Of a DNA stretch of 64,000 nt, positions 19,621-29,635 are shown one piece after another. The DNA lies in assembly GCA_007858575.1 (NCBI GenBank), contig CP042279.1, forward strand, positions 4,094,501-4,158,500, in the 5' to 3' direction. The notes under the pieces were generated by a model. That model worked only from the letters and a program-made list of their open reading frames with translations, searched no databases and was not told the origin of the DNA. Numbering within the stretch: the first letter of the stretch is position 1; each line of letters starts with the position of its first letter. Both the position numbers and the translations under genes were made by a program. The DNA comes from Streptomyces sp. WAC08241 (GTDB lineage: Bacteria; Actinomycetota; Actinomycetes; Streptomycetales; Streptomycetaceae).

Positions 19621-20497
19621 TCATGGCGTCGCCTTGCGGGCGGTCGCGAAGCGCGGCCGGTTGTTCAGGTCGGGTGGTCGGCGGCGTCCGCCCAGCCGGC
19701 CTCCTCGTTGAAGATCCACGGCACCTGGCCGCCCTGGGTGTCCGCGTGCTCGATGACGACGAGGCCGCCGGGGCGGAGCAGACGGTGGGCGGTGCGCTCG
19801 ATGCCGCGGATGGTGTCGAGGCCGTCCTCGCCGGAGAAGAGGGCCATCTCCGGGTCGTGGTCGCGGGCTCGGGCGCCACGTACTCCCACCTCGGTGAGCG
19901 GGATGTACGGCGGGTTGGAGATGACCAGGTCGACCTGGCCGTCGAGGTCGGCAGGGCGGTCAGCGCGTCGCCCCGGTGGACGGTGACGCGGGAGCCCTCG
20001 GCGTTCTTCCGGGTCCAGACGAGGGCGTCCTCGGAGAGCTCGACGGCGTGCACGCGGGAGCGCGGCACCTCCTGGGCCATGGCGAGGGCGATGGCCCCGG
20101 AGCCGGTGCACAGGTCGACGATGAGCGGCTCGACGACGTCCATGGCGCGCACGGCGTCTATGGCCCAGCCGACGACCGACTCGGTCTCCGGGCGCGGCAC
20201 GAAGACGCCGGGGCCCACCTGGAGCTCCAGGTAGCGGAAGAACGCCCGTCCGGTGATGTGCTGGAGGGGTTCGCGGGCCTCGCGGCGGGCGACCGTCTCC
20301 CAGTAGCGGGCGTCGAAGTCCGCGTCCTTGACGTTGTGCAGCTCCCCCGCTTGACGCCGTGCACGAACGCGGCGAGCTCCTCGGCGTCGAAGCGCGGGGA
20401 GGGGACGCCGGCGTCGGCCAGCCGCTGGGTGGCCTGGGCCACCTCGGCAAGCAGCAGACTGCGGGGGCCTGGGGTCGCCCCCAGAAAGTGACTGCAC
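19621..20497 (-). CDS. prmC: Peptide-chain-release-factor N5-glutamine methyltransferase
   Basis: Methylates the Gln of the GGQ motif in RF1 and RF2, which fits its place directly after prfA. It starts at GTG 20497 behind GGAGG. The N-terminal helical domain (QATQRLADAGVPSPRFDAEE), the SAM-binding motif VDLCTGSGAIALAMA and the catalytic NPPYIPLTEV motif are visible. Indels near 20455, 20350, 19955, 19885 and 19665 split it. Whole length about 290 residues, ending at TGA 19621-19623. Confidence 0.92.
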
Positions 20498-20585
20498 GCT
20501 GGTCCTCCGTGGTGCGGGGTGGGGCTTGGGGAAGCCGTACGGGGTCTCGGGCGGCTCCGGACTCCGTACGGCCCTTGCGGGTGCC

Positions 20586-21662
20586 TTACGCCGCGGCGAG
20601 CTTCGCCGCCGAGTCGGCGTCGACGCAGGCCTGGATCACCGCGTCCAGTTCGCCGTCGAGCACCTGGTCCAGGTTGTACGCCTTGAAGCCGACGCGGTGG
20701 TCCGAGATGCGGTTCTCCGGGAAGTTGTACGTCCGGATCTTCTCGGAGCGGTCGACGGTGCGGACCTGGCTGCGGCGGGCGTCGGCGGCCTCGGCCTCGG
20801 CCTTCTCCTGGGCGGCGGCGAGGAGCCGGGAGCGCAGGATGCGCATGGCCTGCTCCTTGTTCTGGAGCTGGCTCTTCTCGTTCTGGCAGGAGGCGACGAT
20901 GCCGGTCGGCAGGTGGGTGATGCGGACGGCGGAGTCGGTGGTGTTGACCGACTGGCCGCCGGGGCCGGACGAGCGGTAGACGTCGATCCGCAGGTCGTTG
21001 GCGTGGACCTCGACCTCGACCTCCTCGGCCTCGGGCGTGACGAGCACGCCGGCGGCGGAGGTGTGGATGCGGCCCTGGGACTCGGTGGCGGGCACGCGCT
21101 GGACGCGGTGCACCCCGCCCTCGTACTTGAGCTGGGCCCAGACGCCCTGGCCGGGCTCGGTGGCGCCGTTGCCGCCCTTGGTCTTCACGGCGACCTGGAC
21201 GTCCTTGTAGCCGCCCAGCTCGGACTCGGTGGCGTCGATGATCTCGGTCTTCCAGCCGACGCGCTCGGCGTACCGGAGGTACATGCGGAGCAGGTCGCCG
21301 GCGAAGAGCGCGGACTCGCGCCGCCGGCGCCGGCCTTGATCTCCAGGATGACGTCCTTGTCGTCGCTGGGGTCGCGCGGGACCAGGAGCAGGCGGAGCTT
21401 GTCGGTCAGCTCCTCCCGGTCCTTCTCCAGCAGCTTGACCTCGGCGGCGAAGTCGGGGTCGTCGTGCGCCAGCTCGCGGGCGGTCTCGATGTCGTCACCG
21501 GTCTGCTTCCAGGAGCGGTAGGTGCCGACGATCGGGGTCAGCTCGGCGTAGCGCTTGTTCAGCCTGCGCGCGTTCGCCTGGTCGGCGTGGACCGAGGGGT
21601 CCGCCAGCTTCTTCTCGAGGTCGGCGTGCTCGCCGACCAGTTCCTCGACCGCCTCGAACATC
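20586..21662 (-). CDS. prfA: Peptide chain release factor 1
   Basis: Terminates translation at UAA and UAG. It starts at ATG 21662. The stop-codon reading tripeptide PAT lies in RVPATESQGRIHTSAA, and the peptidyl-hydrolysis motif GGQ in YRSSGPGGQSVNTTDSAVRI. One indel near 21320 (expected GAGGAG read as GCGAG) breaks an essential gene and so is likely an error. About 358 residues. Confidence 0.96.
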
Positions 21663-21754
21663 GGGGGCTCCTGGTTTTCGTCAGTTGCTACGGGGACGCC
21701 AGCGCCGGTCCCGGCCACCCGCGCGGGGCGACCGTGGACCGGCGCAGGGGCTCG

Positions 21755-21978
21755 CTACTTGCTGGCGGAGCCGGCGGCCTTGCCGAAGCGGGCCTCGAAG
21801 CGGGCGACGCGGCCGCCGGTGTCGAGGATCTTCTGCTTGCCCGTGTAGAACGGGTGGCACTCGAGCAGACCTCGGCACGGATGGTGCCGTCGGTGAGGGT
21901 GCTGCGGGTGGTGAACGACGCGCCACAGGTGCAGCTCACCTGGGTCTCGACGTACTCGGGGTGGATCTCGCGCTTCAA
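21755..21978 (-). CDS. rpmE: 50S ribosomal protein L31, zinc-binding form
   Basis: Starts at TTG 21978 with AGGAGA. It begins LKREIHPEYVETQVSCTCGA and, after an indel near 21868, continues CHPFYTGKQKILDTGGRVAR. The cysteines C-T-C and the CSxC pair mark the zinc-containing (C+) paralogue. About 74 residues. Loss of one G in the TGCTCG(G)AG stretch explains the break. Confidence 0.93.
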
Positions 21979-22111
21979 GGTGTCTCCTATGTTCCGGGAG
22001 GGCTCCGGTGCTACCGCGGGTTGCGGCATGCGTGAACCGGGGCCGACGTACCAGTCTGCCAGGACCGGCCGCATCTCCCCAAACCGGGGTCGGGCCGGAG
22101 GTATTCCCGGG

Positions 22112-23161
22112 CTATCCCACGATGCCGTCGGCCGCCCCGGTGGCGGTGTCCTTCGTGGCGGAGGCGGGGACGGCCGCGTCGTCCTTGAGGGCCTTCCAGA
22201 CCTGCCCGGACTGCTTCTCCAGGGGACGACCCGGTTCGGGTCGATCCGGTCGTACGCGACGGGCAGGGTGATCATGTGGACGTTCCCGGCCCCGATGCCG
22301 GAGAGGCCCCTGGCGAAGCCCGTCAGCTCTTCGACGGAGTCGAGTTCGGAGTCGGGGGTGATGGCCCTGGTGACGGCGTCGGCGAGGCCGAGGAGCTTCG
22401 CGGGGTCGCTCAGGACGCCGACATCCTTGACCTGCTCGACGAGGGCCTTCACGAAGGCCTGCTGGAGCTGTATGCGGCCGAGGTCGCTGCCGTCGCCGAC
22501 GCTCTTGCGGGTGCGGACGAGGCCGAGGGCCTGCTCGCCGTCGAGGGTGTGGGGCCCGGCGCGAGGTCGAGGTGGCTCTTGTCGTCCTGGATGCGCTCGG
22601 TGGTGGTGATCGCGACGCCGCCGAGCTCGTCGATGATCTCCTTGAAGCCGGTGAAGTCGACCTCGACGTAGTGGTCCATGCGGATGCCGGACATCGCCTC
22701 GACGGTCTTCACGGCGCAGGCGGGGCCGCCGACCTCGTACGCCGTGTTGAACATGGCGCGGCGCCGGCCGGGGACGTCGGCGCCCCGGGCGTCGGTGCAG
22801 TCCGGCCTCGTGACGAGGGTGTCGCGGGGTATGGAGACGACGCTGGCCTTCTTGTGGCCCTCGTGGACGTGGACGACCATCGCGGTGTCGGAGCGGGCGC
22901 CGCCCTCGTCCTTGCCGTAGGCGTCGTTGTCGCCGGAGCGCGAGTCGGAGCCGAGGACGAGGACGTCCATCGAGCCGTCGTCGACGTCGACGGGGCGCTG
23001 GGGGCCGAGCTGGGCGTTGATGTCGACGCCCTGGATGTTGTGGTCGAGCTTCAGGTAGTACCCGTACCCGCCCCGGCTCCGCCGAGGAGGAGGACCACGA
23101 GGGCCCCGGTGAGGAGGAACGTCGCCTTGCGGCGTCGGCCGCTGTTCGTCTGCTCGGTCAT
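22112..23161 (-). CDS. LytR-CpsA-Psr (LCP) family wall-polymer transferase
   Basis: Membrane-anchored enzyme that attaches undecaprenyl-linked glycopolymers to peptidoglycan. A short basic cytoplasmic tail and one transmembrane helix (KATFLLTGALVVLLLGGAGA) precede the LCP domain: DVLVLGSDSRSGD, RSDTAMVVHVHEGHKKASVV, SIPRDTLV and VEVDFTGFKEIIDELGGVAI. Indels near 23068, 22560 and 22227 split it. The start is ATG 23161 and the stop is at 22112. About 350 residues. It lies between rho and rpmE as in other Streptomyces. Confidence 0.9.
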
Positions 23162-23252
23162 CGCCCGTCCTTCGGCCCTGGATTCACCTTCTGTGACGGC
23201 GGTGCGTCCGAAAGGGTTGCACGCGAATTCCCGGGCCCCGGGCGGTAATACA

Positions 23253-23282
23253 CGCGCCCACCGTGCGGGCACGGTGGGCGCG
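23253..23282 (-). terminator. Intrinsic-type hairpin after rho
   Basis: CGCGCCCACCGTGC (23253-23266) is exactly complementary to GCACGGTGGGCGCG (23269-23282) with a two-base loop. It lies about 75 bp beyond the rho stop and ahead of the LCP gene on the same strand, so it separates the two transcripts. Confidence 0.75.
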
Positions 23283-23357
23283 GTGGTCGGCGCAGGTCAC
23301 GGCGGGGTGCGGGCCGGGGCCCGGCCCCGCCGTGTGACGTGGATCTCGTGGACCGCG

Positions 23358-25433
23358 TCAGTCGTTGTTGTTCGCTCCGGGGTGGTCTTCTGGATCTGGA
23401 GGAGGAACTCGCCGTTCGACTTCGTCTGCTTCATCTTGTCGAGGAGCAGTTCGATCGCCTGCTGCTGATCGAGCGCGTGCAGCACGCGGCGCAGCTTCCA
23501 GGTGACGGCGAGCTCGTCGCTGCCGAGGAGGATCTCCTCCTTGCGCGTGCCCGAGGCGTCGACGTCGACGGCCGGGAAGATGCGCTTGTCGGCGAGCTTC
23601 CGGTCGAGCTTGAGCTCCATGTTGCCGGTGCCCTTGAACTCCTCGAAGATCACCTCGTCCATGCGCGAGCCGGTGTCGACGAGCGCGGTGGCCAGGATGG
23701 TCAGCGAGCCGCCGTCCTCGATGTTGCGCGCGGCGCCGAAGAAGCGCTTCGGCGGGTAGAGCGCGGTCGAGTCGACACCACCGGACAGGATGCGGCCCGA
23801 GGCCGGGGCGGCGAGGTTGTACGCGCGGCCCAGACGGGTGATCGAGTCGAGCAGGACGACCACGTCGTGGCCCAGCTCCACGAGGCGCTTGGCGCGCTCG
23901 ATGGCCAGCTCGGCGACGGTGGTGTGGTCTCGGCCGGACGGTCGAAGGTCGAGGAGATGACCTCGCCCTTGACCGACCGCTGCATGTCGGTGACCTCTTC
24001 CGGACGCTCGTCGACCAGGACGACCATCAGGTGGCACTCGGGGTTGTTGTGCGTGATCGCGTTGGCGATCGCCTGCATGATCATGGTCTTGCCGGTCTTC
24101 GGCGGGGCTACGATCAGACCGCGCTGGCCCTTGCCGATCGGCGACACGAGGTCGATGATCCGCGTGGTCAGCACGCCCGGGTCGGTCTCCAGGCGGAGCC
24201 GGTCCTGCGGGTAGAGCGGGTCAGCTTGTTGAACTCCGGGCGGCCGCGGCCGGAGTCGGCGGCCATGCCGTTCGCGGAGTCCAGGCGGACGAGGGCGTTG
24301 AACTTCTCGCGGCGCTCGCCCTCCTTCGGCTGGCGCACGGCACCGGTGACGTGGTCGCCCTTGCGCAGGCCGTTCTTGCGGACCTGGGCGAGGGAGACGT
24401 ACACGTCGTTCGGGCCGGGCAGGTAGCCGGAGGTCCGGATGAACGCGTAGTTGTCCAGGATGTCCAGGATGCCCGCGACGGGGATCAGGACGTCGTCGTC
24501 CGCGACCTGCGGCTCGCCGGCCTGGAAGTCGTCGCGGCCACGGCGCCCGCGGCGGTCGCGGTAGCGGCCGCGACGGCTCCCGGCGGCCGCCGGCCTCGTC
24601 GTCGTAGTCGTCCTGCGGACCGGCCTGCTGGCCGCCCTGCTGACCCTGGCCGCCGCCCTGGCCCTGGCCCTGGCCCTGGCGCTCCTTGCGCTGGCCGCCC
24701 TGGCCGCCGCCCTGCTGGTCGTCGCCCTTGCGGTCGCGCTGGCGGTCCCGGCGGTCGCGGCGGTCACCGCGCTCGCCGCGGTCCCGGCGGTCGCGGCCCT
24801 CGGCGCCGTCGACGGCGCCGTCGGTCCGGGTGTCGGTCTGCGCCTCGGCCCTGACCTCGCGGTTCTCGGTACGGGCTTCCGCACGGGCCTCGGTCTTGAC
24901 GGCCTGCGCGGTCTCGGCCGGGGCGGCGCCGTCCGGCGAACCGGCGGGGGCCGTGGCGCGGCGACGGCGGCGCTCGCCGGCTGGCTGGTCGTCGCCCTGC
25001 TCCGACGGGGTCTTGGGCGAGGGCTGGCCCGGGATGTCGATCTGCTGCTGGGCGGGGGCCTTCGGCCTTCTCCGCCTTGGGGGCGGGGCCTCGGCGGCCG
25101 GCTCGGCGGCGGTCTCGCCCGTACGGGCCTTGGAGGTGGCGCGGCGCTTCGGCTTGGTCTCGGCGGCGTCGGCGGCCTTGGCCGGGGCGGCGGAGCCCCT
25201 CCGGCCTGCGCCTCCTTGATGACCTCGATCAGTTGGCTCTTGCGCATGCGCGCGGTGCCCCTGATGCCGAGGCCGGACGCGACCTGCTGCAGCTCGGCCA
25301 GGACCATGCCGTCGAGGCCGGTGCCGGAGCGGCGGCGCCGTGCGGTGCCGCCGGTGGCAGCACCTGCGGCGGGCGCGGCGTTGTCGACACTGTTGTCGGC
25401 AGTCACGCCCATCAGATCGGTGGTGTCGCTCAC
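23358..25433 (-). CDS. rho: Transcription termination factor Rho with a long low-complexity N-terminal insert
   Basis: Hexameric RNA helicase that ends transcription. It starts at GTG 25433. The N-terminal Rho_N helix-loop (GMVLAELQQVASGLGIRGTA) is followed by about 200 residues rich in Ala/Pro and then Arg/Asp/Gly/Gln (GQGQGQGG-like runs). The cold-shock RNA-binding domain and the RecA-like core come next, with Walker A VAPPKTGKTMIMQAI and LVDERPEEVTDMQRSV. The C-terminus is LLQIQKTTPGANNND. At least six indels occur (for example near 25195, 25070, 24590, 24225, 23930 and 23382). Such inserts are typical of actinobacterial Rho. About 690 residues. Confidence 0.95.
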
Positions 25434-25841
25434 GAAGGGTCCTTCCTGGAGCGGACGTCGGCCATCTGGCTCGGCGACCGGTTGTGCTGTCCGGCAGGGT
25501 CCTGGTGTGTGGACCGAGTCCGGGTGGTGGTCCCGCCGGGTGCGGCGGAAGAGAGGAAACGTGTTGTGGGTCCGGCCCGAGGCCCCTGCTCGGCCCTCAC
25601 GAGAGAAGAGCGAGGGGTGTCGTGCCGGTTCCGGAGCGTGCTCGAAACTGCTCAGGCGGGCTGCTCAGGCAGTTGGGGAGGCTCCCGGAAGAATGGGTGG
25701 TCCCTGAGGGACACTCCGCACCGCTCCACAAAGAGGTCGGGTGCAGACTTGAGGTTAACACTACCGGCTCCAACAAACATTCCCCCTCCCTCACCGGCAA
25801 TCTCCTGACCCGGGCGCTGCCCGGCGCCCCGGCCCCGTCAC
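25434..25841 (-). promoter_or_regulatory. Gene-free 5' leader and promoter region of rho
   Basis: This 408-bp gap between thrB and rho holds no convincing gene. An AT-richer patch (about 25755-25795, with ttaacactaccgg) is the likely promoter location for the leftward rho transcript, which would give a leader of about 330 nt. Rho genes are commonly autoregulated through their leaders. I see no clear attenuator hairpin. Confidence 0.4.
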
Positions 25842-26756
25842 CTAGGGCGCCAGCGGCAGGACGCACGCGCCGGACGCGTCGAGGTCGAGCCGGTTCGCGG
25901 CCCATCCCTCGCCCGCGAGCAGGGCGACCTTGTCGGCGGTCCCCGCTCCGCGAGGGCGAGCACCGTGGGGCCCGCGCCGGAGACGACCGCGGGGACGCCG
26001 TCCGCGCGCAGGCGGTTCACCAGGGCGACGCTCTCGGGCATCGCGGGGCGCGGTACTCCTGGTGCAGCCGGTCTCGGTGGCCGCGAGCAGCAGCTCGGGG
26101 CGGCGGGTCAGGGCCTCGACGAGGAGGGCGGCGCGGCCGGCGTTGGCGGCGGCGTCCACGTGTGGGACGGTGCGCGGCAGGAGGCCGCGGGCGGTCTCGG
26201 TCAGCACGGGCTTCCCGGGGACGAAAACCACCGGAACGATGGAATCGGAGGGCTCCATCCTGATCGCTCGCGCCGCGCCGGACTCGGTCCAGGCGAGGGT
26301 GAATCCGCCGAGGAGACAGGCGGCGACGTTGTCGGGGTGGCCCTCGATCTCGGTGGCCAGCTCCAGGAGGGCGGCCTCGTCGAGCTTCGCGTCGCCGCCT
26401 ATGGTCACGGCGCGGGCGGCGACGATGCCGGCACAGATGGCGGCGGAGGAGGAACCGAGGCCGCGTCCGTGCGGGATGCGGTTGGCGCAGACGACCTCCA
26501 GGCCGCGCGGCTGCCCGCCGAGCAGGTCGAAGGCCGTGCGCAGGGAGCGTACGAGCAGGTGGCTCTCGTCGCGCGGGAGCGTCTCGGCGCCCTCTCCGGC
26601 GATGTCGACGTGCAGCCCGGAGTCGGCGACCCGGACGACCACGTCGTCGTAGAGCCCCAGCGACAGGCCGAAGGCGTCGAAGCCCGGGCCGAGGTTGGCG
26701 CTGGTGGCGGGGACGCGCACCCGTACGGCGGCGGCGCGGAACGCTGGACCGGCCAT
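25842..26756 (-). CDS. thrB: Homoserine kinase
   Basis: Phosphorylates homoserine in threonine synthesis. GHMP kinase motifs: VRVPATSANLGPGFDAFGLS at the N-terminus, the ATP loop PHGRGLGSSSAAICAG, and the C-terminal VVSGAGPTVLALAE. It starts at ATG 26756 with AAGGAG upstream; the in-frame extension to 26876 lacks any site. Indels near 26062 and 25942 break the end. About 305 residues. It is separated from thrC by a terminator, so it probably has its own promoter. Confidence 0.94.
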   Translation of the reverse strand: MAGPAFRAAAVRVRVPATSANLGPGFDAFGLSLGLYDDVVVRVADSGLHVDIAGEGAETLPRDESHLLVRSLRTAFDLLGGQPRGLEVVCANRIPHGRGLGSSSAAICAGIVAARAVTIGGDAKLDEAALLELATEIEGHPDNVAACLLGGFTLAWTESGAARAIRMEPSDSIVPVVFVPGKPVLTETARGLLPRTVPHVDAAANAGRAALLVEALTRRPELLLAATETGCTRSTAPRDARERRPGEPPARGRRPRGRLRRGPHGARPRGAGTADKVALLAGEGWAANRLDLDASGACVLPLAP

Positions 26757-26783
26757 CGCTCGATGACTCTCCTTGATTGCGAC

Positions 26784-26807
26784 AACGGGTATTTCAACGG
26801 GTATTTC
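26784..26807 (-). repeat. Two tandem copies of a 12-bp element in the thrB leader
   Basis: The sequence aacgggtatttc occurs twice back to back (26784-26795 and 26796-26807), 28 bp upstream of the thrB start. It may be an operator for a dimeric regulator or simple slippage; nothing decides. Confidence 0.7.
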
Positions 26808-27021
26808 AAGAGAAGTACACCGGGACCCGGCGGGCCGTTTCGGCCACGGGGCGACAACGGCAACGACACCGCGCATATGCGTCGGGGCGGGTCGGTACAG
26901 CCTATCGAAGGAAGGTTCTGTGGCGACATAGGGCGCACAGGAGGCGCACGATGCGTGTCGCGGGCAACCTGTGCCCCTCTGTGCGTTCCTGATCGGGTTT
27001 CGCTCCGTGCGCTCTTCCCGT

Positions 27022-27054
27022 GCGGGGACGCTCCGGTGAAGGAGGCGTCCCCGT
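27022..27054 (-). terminator. Hairpin terminator after thrC
   Basis: GCGGGGACGC...TCC (27022-27034) pairs with GGA...GGCGTCCCCGT (27041-27054), giving a stem of nine or more G-C pairs, 15 bp beyond the thrC stop on the minus strand. Confidence 0.65.
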
Positions 27055-27068
27055 GGGGAGGAACGGGA

Positions 27069-28185
27069 TCAGGCCAGGCCGAGGCGCTCGGCGGCGGCCG
27101 CGGCGTCGACCGGGACGGTGACCGGCTGCGGCGCGCCGGCGACGGCCCAGTCGGGGTCCTTGAGGCCGTTGCCGGTGACGGTGCAGACGATCCGCTGGCC
27201 GGGGTCGACCTTGCCCTGCTCGGCGGCCTTCAGCAGACCGGCGACCGAGGCGGCCGAGGCGGGCTCGACGAAGACGCCCTCCTGCGCGGCCAACAGGCGG
27301 TAGGCGCGCAGGATCTCACGGTCCGTCACCTCGTCGATGAAGCCGCCCGACTCGTCGCGCGCGGCGATCGCGTAGTCCCACGAGGCCGGGTTGCCGATGC
27401 GGATCGCGGTGGCGATCGTCGACGGGTCCTTGACGACCTCGCCGCGCACGAGCGGGGCGGAACCGGAGGCCTGGAAGCCCCACATGCGGGGGCGGCGGGT
27501 GGCGAGGGCGGGAGGGTGCGACGCGTAGCGTCTCCGTCAAGGGTGGTGGCGGGCGACGGGCGGGCGTACTCGCGGTACCCCTTCCAGTACGCGGTGATGT
27601 TGCCCGCGTTGCCGACCGGGAGGACGTGGATGTCGGGGGCGTCGCCCAGCATGTCCACGATCTCGAACGCGGCGGTCTTCTGGCCCTCGATGCGGACCGG
27701 GTTGACCGAATTGACCAGCGCCACCGGGTAGTTGTCGGAGAGGCGGCGGGCCAGGGTGAGGCAGTCGTCGAAGTTGCCGTCGACCTGAGGATCTTCGCGC
27801 CGTGCACGAGGGCCTGGCCCATCTTGCCGAGCGCGATCTTGCCCTGGGGCACGAGGACGGCGGACACCATCCCGGCGCGCACCGCGTAGGCGGCGGCGGA
27901 GGCCGAGGTGTTGCCGGTGGAGGCGCAGATGACGGCCTGCGCGCCCTCCTCCTTGGCCCGGGTGATGGCCATGGTCATGCCCCGGTCCTTGAAGGAGCCG
28001 GTGGGATTGGCGCCCTCGACCTTGAGGTGCACCTCGCAGCCCGTGCGCTCGGAGAGGACCTGAGCCGGAACGAGCGGCGTACCGCCCTCACGGAGCGTGA
28101 CGACTGGCGTCGCGTCCGTGACCGGAAGGCGGTCCCGGTACTCCTCGATGATGCCGCGCCACTGGTGGGTGCCCTTGGTGGTCAT
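27069..28185 (-). CDS. thrC: Threonine synthase
   Basis: PLP enzyme converting O-phosphohomoserine to threonine. The PLP lysine lies in NPTGSFKDRGMTMAITRA; ICASTGNTSASAAAYAVRAG and the glycine loop LPVGNAGNITAYWKGY bind the cofactor and phosphate. Indels near 27787 and 27488 split it. Between 'YREYARP' and 'RMWGFQASGSAP' there are about 20 extra residues (SPATTLDGDATRRTLPPSPP) that I do not expect in this family. It starts at ATG 28185, six bases after the hom stop. About 370 residues. Confidence 0.94.
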
Positions 28186-28191
28186 GGGTCC

Positions 28192-29491
28192 TTACTCCCC
28201 TTCAACACGCATGATGCTGGCGACACCGCGCACGGTGTCGAGCTTGCGCAGCGCCTCGACGGTCCCGGAGAGGGCGGCGTCGGGCGCGCGGTGGGTGACG
28301 ACGACGAGGGAGGCCTCGCCGTCTCCGTTCTGTCGACCGTGCTGGCGCACGGTGTCGATGGATACGCCGTGCTCGGCGAAGACCGTCGCCACCTGGGCGA
28401 GGACGCCCGGCTTGTCGGCCACGTCGAGGCTGATGTGGTACCGCGTGACGACCTCGCCCATGGAGCTGACGGGCAACTGGTGTACGCGGACTCACCGGGG
28501 CCGTTGGCCTCGTTGAGCTTGTTAGGCACACGGCGACGAGGTCGCCGAGCACGGCCGAGGCGGTCGGCGAACCGCCGGCGCCGGGGCCGTAGAACATGAG
28601 CCGCCCGGCGGCCTCCGCCTCGACGAAGACCGCGTTGTACGCCTCGCGGACGGAGGCCAGCGGGTGGCTGAGCGGGATCATCGCGGGGTGCACGCGGTGC
28701 GGTGACGGACCCGCCGTCGGCGGCCCGCTCGCAGATGGCGAGCAGTTTGATGGTGCAGCCCATCTCCTTGGCGGAGGCGAAGTCGGCGGCGGTGACCTCG
28801 GTCATGCCCTCGCGGTAGACGTCGTCGAGGCGCACGCGCGTGTGGAAGGCGATCCCGGCGAGGATGGCGGCCTTGGCGGCGGCGTCGAAGCCCTCGACGT
28901 CGGCGGTCGGGTCGGCCTCGGCGTACCCGAGGGCGGTGGCCTCGTCGAGCGCCTCGGAGTAGCCGGCGCCGGAGGTGTCCATCTTGTCGAGGATGAAGTT
29001 CGTCGTGCCGTTGACGATGCCCATCACCCGGTTGATCTTGTCGCCGGCGAGGGACTCGCGCAGCGGCCGGACTAGCGGGATGGCGCCGGCGACGGCGGCC
29101 TCGTAGTACAGGTCCTGCCCGTGCCGCCCGGCGGCCTCGTGGAGGGCCGCGCCGTCCTGGGCGAGCAGCGCCTTGTTGGCGGAGACGACGGAGGCGCCGT
29201 GCTCGAAGGCGGTGGTGATGAGGGTGCGGGCCGGCTCGACGCCGCCGATGACCTCGACGACCACGTCGACGTCCCCCGTTCGACCAGGGCGGTGGCGTCG
29301 GTGGTGACCAGTTCCGGGGCGATGCCCTCGCGGACCTTGTCGGGCCGGCGGACCGCCACGCCGGCGAGCTCGACCGGGGCGCCGATGCGCGCGGCGAGGT
29401 CGTCGGCGTGCGTCGTCATGATGCGCGCCACCTCTGAGCCGACCACTCCACAGCCCAGCAGCGCCACCTTCAGCGGACGCGTACGCATCAT
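28192..29491 (-). CDS. hom: Homoserine dehydrogenase with ACT domain
   Basis: Reduces aspartate semialdehyde to homoserine. NAD(P)-binding motif VALLGCGVVGSEVA, substrate-site segment GIVNGTTNFILDKMD and KEMGCTIKLLA are present. The last 90 residues form an ACT domain (RYHISLDVADKPGVLAQVAT) that normally gives feedback inhibition by threonine. Indels near 29275, 28697, 28530 and 28480 break it. Two adjacent ATGs (29491 and 29488) can serve as start. About 430 residues. First of the hom-thrC pair. Confidence 0.95.
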
Positions 29492-29635
29492 CCGACCTCG
29501 TTTCTCGTCCTGCTTCGTGTTTCCACGGTCGTGTTTCCGGGACCTCTACGGTGAGGACCAGTCTCACTCACCGGACGGGGGATTCCGCCCGTCGTCCGGA
29601 TCGTGAGACATGGATTCCATCACCCGACTATTTCA

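Larger units (their letters stand above)
26757..27068 (-). promoter_or_regulatory. thrB leader and thrC-thrB spacer
   Basis: This 312-bp gap contains no gene. It holds the thrC terminator (27022-27054) at its upstream end and, just before thrB, an AT-rich stretch with a 12-bp tandem repeat. A thrB promoter is therefore likely within 26780-26930, though I cannot place its hexamers. Confidence 0.45.

Noticed and set aside
25597..25905. Possible leader peptide before rho
   Set aside because: It overlaps the end of thrB, has no plausible ribosome site and no regulatory codon run.
26757..26876. Upstream start for ThrB
   Set aside because: It would translate the AT-rich tandem repeat and leader; ATG 26756 has AAGGAG and gives the normal length.
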